Shown here piece after piece: positions 17,001-22,812 of a DNA stretch of 23,378 nucleotides. A program made the translations under genes and the position numbers. Positions within the stretch are counted from its first letter, which is position 1. The number at the start of each line of letters is the position of its first letter. Source of the DNA: Euryarchaeota archaeon UBA121 (lineage in GTDB: Archaea > Thermoplasmatota > Poseidoniia > Poseidoniales > Thalassarchaeaceae); contig DANL01000046.1 of assembly GCA_002499865.1 (NCBI GenBank), forward strand, positions 1 to 23,378. Reading direction: 5' to 3'. Under the pieces are notes generated by a model. That model was not told the DNA's origin. It made no database searches and saw only the letters and a list, made by a program, of their open reading frames with translations.

Positions 17001-17432
17001 AAGTCTCTCCCAAACGGGATGAATTCCATTTCTACACTCCTGTCTTATCACATCCATCTCTTGATCCCAAGAAGCCTTCCACTCATCTTTACCAAGCCTA
17101 TTTTTTTGTGCTATGAGTATAGCAAGCCTGTATCCACAGGAATGACTACTGGAGATAGCATCCTCTGGTGAAGCGAGTTTGTCGGAAGTCGTAGTAATCT
17201 TTCCACGGCCACCTCTTCTTCCAACTCTACGTGAGCGACTCTTCTTCATATTGTCAACAGAGCCCACCATATCAACGGCCTCCTTACTAGCGGCAATCAA
17301 AGCAAGAGCCTTCCAGCTCGGATCTTGCAGTAATGACCATGAAGGGGCATTTGTAAGCTTCTTTCTCCTTGTTGCTTCATGGTCACCAGATCTACTTAGT
17401 AATTCTAAACAGTCCAGAAGGTACTCCTCCAT
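14064..17432 (-). CDS. Giant alpha-helical protein with C-terminal PIN nuclease domain
   Basis: A 1122-aa protein that I do not recognise as a named family. Residues 1-60 are helical. A strongly basic Arg/Gly patch (KKSRSRRVGRRGGRGK, 63-78) suggests nucleic-acid binding. Residues of about 100-880 are nearly all predicted helix, with TPR-like paired helices near 655-720 (LERSGDLIGSAWAYKDAASKL, then GGWKEAVSLIDAYP). The C-terminus from about 897 is a PIN domain: D902 in LVLVDTNILID, E958 in AAMGEF, D1062/D1064 in KGDCDIMKSA, and D1089/D1091 in ATRDSDF. All the acidic residues needed to bind metal are present, so RNase activity is plausible. No small antitoxin gene adjoins it, so a VapBC toxin is unlikely. 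It is a single gene, divergent from the b561-like gene and convergent with the fad operon. Role unknown: possibly RNA processing or surveillance guided by the helical scaffold. Confidence 0.75.
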   Translation of the reverse strand: MEEYLLDCLELLSRSGDHEATRRKKLTNAPSWSLLQDPSWKALALIAASKEAVDMVGSVDNMKKSRSRRVGRRGGRGKITTTSDKLASPEDAISSSHSCGYRLAILIAQKNRLGKDEWKASWDQEMDVIRQECRNGIHPVWERLARESPLLAELGLFPIVEPESIFGERDPWIFGSRIDYSHNESLRSWLNLVAPFKLSASQMKVIQKIEKDLRKNPRRNLWEDWMSPSLTGLEGDAMLLEGLLLAAAQSDRARGVLERIEGDCAEVARDLSILISLREGEDCDWSLTVERKEEDELSSAIKIEGWLRVDLYPTEMSLELAMEGVSIIGESGRSVPSRLAWIASEGLVESGDFSTALSYIEGKAVADFRGLKVCLTMVSSDSTGISNDSIVSGLPELNEECLRLALTHPNSPSQVRTMAASILSKIDQIRYTDEIISSFTMSAEIKGLTDMLIEEVSLQRAYPFRVMLSWHLITAKDSVGISSKLLEARRVALASIEGADRDGVLSEVCVGLISLLDGISSNLEAVHDKLDSEGLKTLKEVRMALGPEGDGIVKEVRIEKLVNSVNDADLTILERRLFEAVINALILNRAAVNLQNGEGPTRDQAISSLESVISSESVSMRTIRFASDLVFEHSVGIESLETWYRENDSKSPECQIVKAALLERSGDLIGSAWAYKDAASKLMEIDIERSAIFLRWSLISFAHGGGWKEAVSLIDAYPTLSASVTNRFKMYLNVCKDYTEKNQLGATSRVIDHVSNEHRRRDGDEDSASIIESLESIKMYPVEHGLPIDPFQGRVMAAIMKMSHSSQSRRSDLERRFDSEMRSKEKNTFSIVTIIEQVAEMSPIRALRMFERALKSGEFEGKEKKILQNTQRNLFTRQSGKISVRERKTLGSLGLKPLVLVDTNILIDALKDDLLRELSPDSLGSFDWTMQRAFHWKLRSLAKEERVLLNIPTAAMGEFMNRVKSPDIVLELFENVYIERSSWDKIVSEKFLQERVSSIVSIFNNWDGSGLESISNEIDLEVFLTNHREIFRVVDQHKREHKEDIPARTEIDGEAIYPEKGDCDIMKSAAIIADSFSVGVGSVVVATRDSDFKLVSRALEEEFGFGVIGDLQQLNKLAYLDS

Positions 17433-17535
17433 AGCACAACCCTGACTCTCGGCCTATGCGCTCTGTACATCAACACATCGCCTTAGTAATCTACGTGTCA
17501 GTAGAGGAAATAAGCAATCACGCCTCGGGTGATAC
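17433..17535. promoter_or_regulatory. Divergent intergenic region, PIN gene / b561-like gene
   Basis: A 103-base spacer between two divergent starts, so promoters of both genes must lie here or overlap the coding ends. On the plus strand, GAAATAAGC near 17508-17516 is a weak TATA candidate, and GGTGA at 17528-17532 is the ribosome binding site of the plus-strand gene. No RNA gene or strong repeat was seen. Confidence 0.35.
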
Positions 17536-18012
17536 ATGGATTTAATCAGAGTGGCAATTCTGATGATTCATCCAACACTGGCTCTCGCTTTGATATGGGC
17601 ATTCATGAAACAAAGGTCTTGGAGGAGAGAAAGAGAGATACTACGAGGCCATGAAAGAACCTCATCTCTGAATGAACATGAAAAGTCAGGAAATAGAATG
17701 ATGGCATACCTGATTTTTGTTATCCTGGTCGCATTTATCGCACAGATCGTCGAGGCAATCATCTCTGGTCAAACCAACGAAGAAGCACTAAACCAACTCA
17801 TTCCCGACCATTATCATGGCTGGGCTGGAATTCTGGCTCTTTTACTCATGGGATCCCTATGGTATCTGGGCAGAAAGACCAGCTCATTGAGAAGAGAAGG
17901 AGAAAATGCTACAAAAACTCGAGACTTACATGGAAGATTAGGTGATGTAATGGCCGTTTTGGTAATCATCCATGCATTCCTAGGATTCTTATACCTACTT
18001 CAGATAATTTGA
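17536..18012 (+). CDS. Four-helix membrane protein, cytochrome b561/DUF4079-like
   Basis: A 158-aa integral membrane protein with four hydrophobic segments at about 4-24, 55-77, 95-113 and 135-158. Histidines sit at helix ends or within helices: H12 (IHPTLAL), H92/H94 (DHYHGWAG), H132 (LHGRLGD) and H146 (IIHAFLG). These placements resemble heme-coordinating four-helix proteins of the b561/DUF4079 type, so a membrane heme or quinone electron-transfer role is possible. The loop between helices 1 and 2 is highly charged. The start is supported by GGTGA three bases before the ATG. It ends directly against the stop codon of the convergent RNase H gene. The membrane call is firm; heme binding is inference. 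Confidence 0.7.
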   Translation: MDLIRVAILMIHPTLALALIWAFMKQRSWRREREILRGHERTSSLNEHEKSGNRMMAYLIFVILVAFIAQIVEAIISGQTNEEALNQLIPDHYHGWAGILALLLMGSLWYLGRKTSSLRREGENATKTRDLHGRLGDVMAVLVIIHAFLGFLYLLQII

Positions 18013-18555
18013 CTATCTCTTACCAGGCTTCCAGAATTGAAGCGGAAGAGGCAACTCTTCTTTCATTGCTCTGAAAGCTAAATGATCAGCACGCTCATTC
18101 CACCTGTGCCCTTCATGAGCTCTTACATGCTCTGTTGTAATGACAAAAGAGGCGCCCACCTCTTCCCAAAGTGAACGAACTCTAGTCGCCAGCTCCTTGT
18201 TGGCCTTAGCCTTCCATTTTCCGGACCCTATGTTCATTGCATACTCAGAATCCCCTCTGATCACTATCTTGCCCGAATCATGATTCTTGAGAATCCAGAT
18301 AAGAGAGTGAGCGAAGGCACTCAACTCAGCAGTATTGTTTGAACCAACACTAGCTCCGATGTACCTTTCATCAAGTGGGTTTGTGACCACCAACCCACTC
18401 TTCTCGTTAACAATCTCTCCGTGGCCCCTGCCTATTCCATTATCCCCGTTCACTACACAGAAACCCCATCCCGCAGGAGTCTCAGAGGTTACATTCCTAT
18501 TCTCGCCACACGAACCATCGAAGTAGATGTAAGTGGACGAGTTACTCATCTTCAT
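18013..18555 (-). CDS. rnhA: Ribonuclease HI (type 1 RNase H)
   Basis: Hydrolyses the RNA strand of RNA-DNA hybrids, for example R-loops and primers. The 180-aa protein holds the catalytic set D13 (YFDGSCG), E77 (NNTAEL), D102 (RGDSEYA) and D157 (NERADHLA), plus H147 in RAHEGH ten residues before the last Asp, as in E. coli H124/D134. The stretch between D13 and E77 is about 26 residues longer than in E. coli RNase HI, with an inserted loop around 35-68. The D102-D157 interval is about nine residues shorter, which suggests a reduced basic-protrusion region. The ATG at 18555 overlaps the gcvH TGA by four bases (ATGA); the ATG at 18549 is an alternative. The overlap indicates co-translation with gcvH although the functions are unrelated. 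Confidence 0.93.
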   Translation of the reverse strand: MKMSNSSTYIYFDGSCGENRNVTSETPAGWGFCVVNGDNGIGRGHGEIVNEKSGLVVTNPLDERYIGASVGSNNTAELSAFAHSLIWILKNHDSGKIVIRGDSEYAMNIGSGKWKAKANKELATRVRSLWEEVGASFVITTEHVRAHEGHRWNERADHLAFRAMKEELPLPLQFWKPGKR

Positions 18556-18935
18556 TCCTCTATGAGACCACGATATGTAGTCCCATCTAGCAAAGACGCA
18601 AGCTCGGAAGCATCAGAAATAGACATTTTACAAATCCAACCCCCTCCATAAGGGTCTTCATTGATCAGCTCAGGAGAGTCCTCTAAAACATCATTGATTC
18701 CGATAACTTCTCCACTTATTGGAGCATAAATCTCACTAACTGACTTTACAGACTCCACACTAGCGAATGACTCCATCGAATCAACAACGGCACCCATTTC
18801 AGGTAGCTCTACCCATACAACATCAGTAAGGGCGTTCTGCGCATAGTCAGTTACACCTATGACTACGGAATCCCCCTCGACCCTAATCCACTCGTGCTCC
18901 TTGGTATATCTTAGCTCATCAGGTACCTCGCTCAC
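18552..18935 (-). CDS. gcvH: Glycine cleavage system H protein
   Basis: The lipoylated shuttle that carries the aminomethyl group between the P and T proteins of the glycine cleavage system. From the GTG at 18935 it has 127 aa, the usual GcvH size, starting MSEVPDELRYTKEHEWIRVE. K64 in SVESVKSVSEIYAPISGEV is the lipoyl-lysine (E. coli position 65), and the two-fold lipoyl-domain hairpin ends with GGGWICKM. I chose 18935 because CAGGTGAGA precedes it, whereas the GTG at 18953 has no signal and adds six non-conserved residues. No gcvP, gcvT or lipoate ligase gene is in the window, so partners are elsewhere. A 52-base gap separates it from the membrane-protein gene upstream, and it overlaps rnhA downstream. 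Confidence 0.95.
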   Translation of the reverse strand: MSEVPDELRYTKEHEWIRVEGDSVVIGVTDYAQNALTDVVWVELPEMGAVVDSMESFASVESVKSVSEIYAPISGEVIGINDVLEDSPELINEDPYGGGWICKMSISDASELASLLDGTTYRGLIEE

Positions 18936-18987
18936 TCTCTCACCTGACCTCACGAGGGCGACCTAACAGTCAATCTTTCGTTTCTGC

Positions 18988-19359
18988 CTACTCCTCTTCT
19001 AGGCTTCTTTCTAAGTGTACTTTCTCTAATTCTGCCCATGCTCCACCCATTTTTTCGACACCCGCTTCGTCTTGCTCTCGTTTCAGTCTGGATATCATTT
19101 CATCCTCGGATTCTCTACTAATCCAAGAGTCAAGAAAGAAACCCCCATGCTCTCTGCCGTCAGCTCTCCTCATTGCTAAAAGCATCAACCCACAAACGGC
19201 CGCCAATACAGGGAAAGCAAACGATCTATTGTCTTCATTTGAAACATCCTCATCTAGGATGATGAGGCTACCATCACCAATGGATATTGAGGTGAGAAAA
19301 ACCATGGATATCAGTACACCTAGCAAGACCCTCCTGAGTCGGATAGAGGGGGAGCTCAT
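18988..19359 (-). CDS. Small two-TM membrane protein of unknown function
   Basis: I do not recognise this 123-aa protein. From the ATG at 19359 it has a basic start (SPSIRLRR), a hydrophobic segment at about 9-28, a short acidic loop (DEDVSNEDN), a second hydrophobic segment at about 46-63 followed by MRRADGR, and a charged helical tail rich in E/K that could form a coiled coil. By the positive-inside rule both ends would be cytoplasmic and the acidic loop outside. A TTG at 19371 would add four residues. It lies 39 bases after the THEP1 gene and 52 before gcvH on the same strand. Function cannot be inferred. Confidence 0.6.
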   Translation of the reverse strand: MSSPSIRLRRVLLGVLISMVFLTSISIGDGSLIILDEDVSNEDNRSFAFPVLAAVCGLMLLAMRRADGREHGGFFLDSWISRESEDEMISRLKREQDEAGVEKMGGAWAELEKVHLERSLEEE

Positions 19360-19398
19360 GATAATCAACAAGGGGTTCAGCGAATCAACTTCTCCATC

Positions 19399-19959
19399 TC
19401 AATAGTCCTGTTGGATTAGTTTCAGTATCTTATAGGGTAGGAGCGCTCTGTTAACAGGAGTGACTTCTAGAATACGTCCATCATCCCTCCTCCTAATATC
19501 TTGGAGTAGTGGATGACGACTCTTTTTATGAAGGGTCAGAAGGGTAGGCATGTCATACTTTAGTGCCTCACGAACCGCGGATACGAAACCCTCGCTTTCT
19601 ACAGTAAATTTCCCAACTTCATCGATCACCAAGTATTGACAATTACCAATGGCATTCAGAATCGCTGGAACACCAACCCTATCAATTTCACTGGGGTTAA
19701 TACCGTATCCGAGTACCCTATGACGCGAGTCAATCTCCTTGTGAGCCATTATCCCCCTCTCACCGGTTGCGATATCGACGCAAGCGTAACCAACCCTCTC
19801 ACCATTCTCAATTATTGCCTCTGATCTCATGCCTGCAATTACCGGAATTCCGACAGACCCAGAACCCTCTTCTTCGATCATCTTGACAACCTTATCGAGA
19901 ACTGCTGACTTACCCGATCTAGGTAGTCCAGTTATTCCAATCTTAGGATTGATGCCCAT
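19399..19959 (-). CDS. THEP1-family nucleoside-triphosphatase
   Basis: A P-loop NTPase of the THEP1 family (archaeal and eukaryotic NTPases of broad nucleotide specificity, possibly RNA- or nucleotide-modifying kinases). From the ATG at 19959 it has 186 aa. Walker A is GLPRSGKS (11-18, K17). Walker B is YLVIDEVGK with D113 and E114, and matches the family DEIGKME block in place, though the ME of that block is replaced by FT. The middle holds the conserved GERVGYACVDIATGERGIMAHKE-like stretch. The first possible start is a GTG at 19968, but it abuts GGTGA; the ATG at 19959 has both GGTGA and GGAG at workable distances. It is probably the first gene of a transcript continuing to the two-TM gene and perhaps gcvH-rnhA. 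Confidence 0.87.
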   Translation of the reverse strand: MGINPKIGITGLPRSGKSAVLDKVVKMIEEEGSGSVGIPVIAGMRSEAIIENGERVGYACVDIATGERGIMAHKEIDSRHRVLGYGINPSEIDRVGVPAILNAIGNCQYLVIDEVGKFTVESEGFVSAVREALKYDMPTLLTLHKKSRHPLLQDIRRRDDGRILEVTPVNRALLPYKILKLIQQDY

Positions 19960-20101
19960 TAGCTCCACTCACCCTTAACACACATGCGTGATAGTACGAC
20001 TAGTGTAGGATAAGTAATGATAATAGTCTATTCGGTTAATTATGTCTATTTCTTCCCCACAACGGAAATCTATTTCCGTTTTATTGATAGTCGTGCTTCA
20101 A
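19960..20101 (-). promoter_or_regulatory. Intergenic region with THEP1 promoter candidate
   Basis: About 140 bases between the methylase-like gene's stop and the THEP1 start, both on the minus strand, and clearly A/T-rich. Read on the minus strand, CATAATTAAC (about 20034-20043) and TATTATCATTACTTATCC (about 20008-20026) are possible TATA elements, and GGTGA precedes the THEP1 start. The hairpin at 20061-20080 lies within it. No further feature was recognised. Confidence 0.35.
20061..20080. terminator. Perfect hairpin after the methylase-like gene
   Basis: AACGGAAA (20061-20068) and TTTCCGTT (20073-20080) form an 8-base perfect stem with a TCTA loop; the inner A/T pair could extend it. It begins 22 bases after the methylase-like stop in the minus direction. 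On the plus strand it is followed by TTTATT. It may be a transcript end or stabilising structure, or alternatively a protein-binding palindrome upstream of the THEP1 gene. Confidence 0.5.
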
Positions 20102-22069
20102 CTATATTGAAAACGACAACTCGTCTTCCGGAACAGGGAAAGGAAGGCTTTCGATCTCATAGTAGCTCACGTTATTATTGGCCCCCCATGCTCTTGACCA
20201 AATCTCCAAGTCTTCAGAATTCAAGACCTTACAGAGCCACTCCAAACCAACAACTAGCGAACCCCCTCCCTTCCCAGTCAAAGAACCGATTATATCCTCT
20301 GAGAACTCAAGATAGTTCACTGAGTTACTCAAGACGCAACCTTCAGGAATAACCGCCCATTGAAGACGACGATTATTGGTTGATCCTAGTATGGCCTGAC
20401 ATGCAATCCTAGGGCCAGACGGAGAGTTACTATCTCCATTCCAAGATGAGTTAGATCTCTGAATTGCACCCTCCACAACATCATTATCGAATGCTGGATG
20501 ATGCAGGCAAACTTTACCGTCTATTACCACGAAGTGAGCATTCCGAATGAAAGGTATTTCTGAATTACCCTCCGACCAGTCTTCAATATATTCTGACCAT
20601 GCACTCTGGTCGATTTCACCGACCCTTACTCTAACAGAATTTCCATCTGGATTCAGCCAGCTACCCTCTTCCGACAACCTGGGTTTATCCGCCAATCTAC
20701 CAATCGCCTCGATAACTTTCTTCCTATCGAATGAATCTATTGGCATCCTCGGAACTGCCCAAGTAGCATCAGTCCAAGAAGACCATGAACCTCTTTCCAG
20801 GTCTAGAGAGGGCGAAGGCCTTGAGAGGCCCACCTCGGGAGAAATATCATTCGCGCTTAAAGGACCATAGCTTACCATCTTCTCAGTCTTACCGCCTACA
20901 GTCAGTCCCAGCACCGCTACTCCATGGGATATTCCGGGGAAAACCCTGTTTGGATCAGGGAATGACCAAGTTGAGAACCACTCATTGTTTTCAACCAGTA
21001 GCTTTCTCAGGGGTGCACTACTTCTCTCCCTCAGAATGGAATCTGGAACGATTATTCTAATCCTGCCCTCTTCGCCTACGAGTTGCACAGATCTCTCGAG
21101 AAATAATCTATACATGTTCACATTTCCACGAAGTGCAGAAAATCTCAGACTACCATCATACTCTCTTGCTTCCCTCAACTTACTGGAAAGGTCTCTACGA
21201 AGCCGGCCTCCCTCCTCATGACCTCTGAATCTATCCTTTATCCTAATCCAAGGAGGTCTACTAATCAGTAGCTTGGGCCTCTCATTCCATGGCCACTCGC
21301 TGAGAAGGGGATCACCTTCGAGGACATTGCTTTCAAGAATCATTTCAGCCTCAGCACGACCAATCATCTGACTTCTGCTATCTCCTGATAGATCGACTAA
21401 TCCAGCCTTCCCTAGTGTGATGAGTATTCTCCTTCTAGCCGCTTCAACGGCAAGCCTCGAGAAACCCACCAGTTGCAAACCCTCTAGCAATCTCAAAGTA
21501 TCAGAACACCTCTTCTCATCAGAAAGAAGCTCTATTCTCTGTGCGTGGAGTCTTATTAGTTGTGAGACAACTAATCCCGCGCCACAACTAGGATCAGCGA
21601 AAGGCAGAGGGATTCCAGAGCTAGTCTTCTCCGAGCTGTCAGAATAGTCATCTTCCCCTAAGGACGACGAGGCTTCATTGTTCAATCTCTGGGCATAGTC
21701 TCTGAACGCAGGCGGAATAGCAGACAGAGACAGGATCGGAGGAGACTCTTTCTTCTTACTGCGACCTCCACTGGCAAGCTCGTCTGCTAGAACCGATCCA
21801 ACAAGCCTAGCAGGAGTTGAGTAAGCCCCCTTAGGGGAACGCCCGTCTTCTACGGCTTCAAATCTTGATAGTAGCTTTTCCAAAACCACACCGGGGTCAG
21901 TCAGCAGACCAGCAGGAAGGGTCGGCCATGTAGGAGGGAGAGATGCAGCAATTGGCGTTCCTGAAATTACAGAAGACTCCCAGAAATCCAGCCAACATCC
22001 GATTTGCTTCGCTCTATCAGGACAGGCCTGATCTAGCCTTGCATACCAACCTGCAGCTTCACTAACCAT
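20102..22069 (-). CDS. Eco57I/type IIG-like DNA adenine methylase homologue with degenerate catalytic motifs
   Basis: A 655-aa protein with the order of motifs of gamma-class N6-adenine methylases. It has GAYSTPARLVGSVL (81-94, motif X-like), ADPSCGAGLVVSQL (158-171, motif I), a motif II-like GFSRLAVEAARRRI (202-215), LLISRPPWIRI (267-277, motif IV position), and the NVNMYRLFLERSVQL ... GRIRIIVPDSIL block (316-346) that is diagnostic for this group. The last 270 residues resemble a TaqI/Eco57I-like target-recognition region. However, the catalytic N/D of (N/D)PP(Y/F/W) is R271, and the motif II acid is S204, so methyl transfer is doubtful. There is no N-terminal PD-(D/E)xK nuclease motif. The start ATG follows GTGATACA. 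It is preceded on the same strand by the coiled-coil gene. It could be a DNA-recognition protein derived from a methylase, or an enzyme with altered chemistry. Confidence 0.78.
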   Translation of the reverse strand: MVSEAAGWYARLDQACPDRAKQIGCWLDFWESSVISGTPIAASLPPTWPTLPAGLLTDPGVVLEKLLSRFEAVEDGRSPKGAYSTPARLVGSVLADELASGGRSKKKESPPILSLSAIPPAFRDYAQRLNNEASSSLGEDDYSDSSEKTSSGIPLPFADPSCGAGLVVSQLIRLHAQRIELLSDEKRCSDTLRLLEGLQLVGFSRLAVEAARRRILITLGKAGLVDLSGDSRSQMIGRAEAEMILESNVLEGDPLLSEWPWNERPKLLISRPPWIRIKDRFRGHEEGGRLRRDLSSKLREAREYDGSLRFSALRGNVNMYRLFLERSVQLVGEEGRIRIIVPDSILRERSSAPLRKLLVENNEWFSTWSFPDPNRVFPGISHGVAVLGLTVGGKTEKMVSYGPLSANDISPEVGLSRPSPSLDLERGSWSSWTDATWAVPRMPIDSFDRKKVIEAIGRLADKPRLSEEGSWLNPDGNSVRVRVGEIDQSAWSEYIEDWSEGNSEIPFIRNAHFVVIDGKVCLHHPAFDNDVVEGAIQRSNSSWNGDSNSPSGPRIACQAILGSTNNRRLQWAVIPEGCVLSNSVNYLEFSEDIIGSLTGKGGGSLVVGLEWLCKVLNSEDLEIWSRAWGANNNVSYYEIESLPFPVPEDELSFSI

Positions 22070-22135
22070 TGTATCACTAACCGGAAATCATCAACCTTTT
22101 TTGAAAGGTTGTATATCAGTCAATAAAATTGCTTA
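22070..22135 (-). promoter_or_regulatory. Gap between coiled-coil gene and methylase-like gene
   Basis: A 66-base A/T-rich spacer. Read on the minus strand, AATTTTATTG near 22118-22127 is a possible TATA element, about 50 bases before the methylase start. The hairpin at 22092-22111 follows it, and GTGATACA precedes the ATG. The methylase-like gene may have its own promoter here, with the hairpin in the leader, or the hairpin may attenuate read-through from the upstream gene. Confidence 0.3.
22092..22111. repeat. Perfect hairpin before the methylase-like gene
   Basis: CAACCTTT (22092-22099) and AAAGGTTG (22104-22111) pair perfectly over 8 bases around a 4-base loop (TTTG on the plus strand). 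The hairpin sits 23 bases before the methylase-like start and 24 bases after the coiled-coil gene's stop. On the minus strand its loop adds to an A6 run. It has the same stem/loop geometry as the hairpin at 20061-20080 but a different sequence. It could be an operator, a terminator or an RNA leader structure. Confidence 0.5.
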
Positions 22136-22741
22136 TCAACTGAGAGAAAAAGAATCTTCTTCAATCTCGATAATAAGCTCACTCTGAAGGAGCCAAGCTA
22201 TTGCTTCGTCAAGATCATCTACTCTAATCCCAAGAGGTATAAGATTGCTCATCAAAGAGTCGAAATGGACAGGAGCGGGTCCTTCTAGTGAGCGGAGCTC
22301 CAGCAATCCTAGGACATGCTCTGCAACAATGGCCAGCAATGGGTCGTCTCCAACATCGAAAGATCCGAAATGTACCGCAGGCTCCCCTTCCTGACTCGTT
22401 TCAGAATCTCTTTCTGTTGATTTACTGCTTATCTCGTAAACATCAAAGAGATTTTTCTGATGTGGGTCCTCAATCCCCGTGCCAACCACTTCTCGTTGTC
22501 TTTTCAGCCTCTTTACTAAAGTCTCTATTCTGTGAAGACGTTGCTCTAATCTCAACCTCTCCCTTCCCAGATGACTCTCTACTAACTCCAGCTCTTCCAA
22601 CGCTCTTTCATCCAGCCAGGAAGATAAATTCCAAGAAGGATCCAACCTCAGCATAGTCTCCCAGAGCCTAGCTACAGATTCTGGGAGTGTTCTAACGTCT
22701 ATCCGTGGACTTTCCTTGCCATCTTCGGGCGCGCGCTCCAT
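22136..22741 (-). CDS. Coiled-coil protein with probable C-terminal winged helix, unknown function
   Basis: I do not recognise this 201-aa protein. Residues 43-86 form a long charged helix with heptad-like leucines (ERALEELELVESHLGRERL and following), a likely coiled coil for dimerisation. A low-complexity, Ser/Glu-rich linker at 87-125 contains QKNLFDVY (95-102), which partly resembles sliding-clamp-binding peptides. The C-terminal 70 residues (DPLLAIVAEHVLGLLELR, then FDSLMSNLIPLGIRVDDLDEAIAWLLQSELIIEIEEDSFSLS) have the helix-helix-hairpin look of a winged-helix domain. It lies just upstream of the methylase-like gene on the same strand, so the two may work together. It is divergent from the isopropylmalate-type dehydrogenase gene. 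The winged-helix call is by pattern only. Confidence 0.6.
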   Translation of the reverse strand: MERAPEDGKESPRIDVRTLPESVARLWETMLRLDPSWNLSSWLDERALEELELVESHLGRERLRLEQRLHRIETLVKRLKRQREVVGTGIEDPHQKNLFDVYEISSKSTERDSETSQEGEPAVHFGSFDVGDDPLLAIVAEHVLGLLELRSLEGPAPVHFDSLMSNLIPLGIRVDDLDEAIAWLLQSELIIEIEEDSFSLS

Positions 22742-22812
22742 TGCGCACTCATTCTCAGTGACCGTCTATCAACTATCCTCTCCTCGGGCCATCATCAGTT
22801 AGGGGTTAATTG
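22742..22812. promoter_or_regulatory. Divergent start region, coiled-coil gene / leuB-like gene
   Basis: A 71-base gap between divergent starts must contain or overlap both promoters. On the plus strand, AGGGGTTAATTG directly precedes the ATG at 22813; its AGGGG could act as a weak ribosome binding site. No clear TATA element or palindrome was identified. Confidence 0.3.

Noticed and set aside
14064..17432. VapC toxin of a toxin-antitoxin pair
   Set aside because: The PIN domain is fused to about 890 upstream residues and no small antitoxin-like gene adjoins.
20102..22741. Complete restriction-modification system
   Set aside because: No nuclease motif is seen in either protein, the methylase motifs are altered, and no third gene (R or S subunit) is in the neighbourhood.
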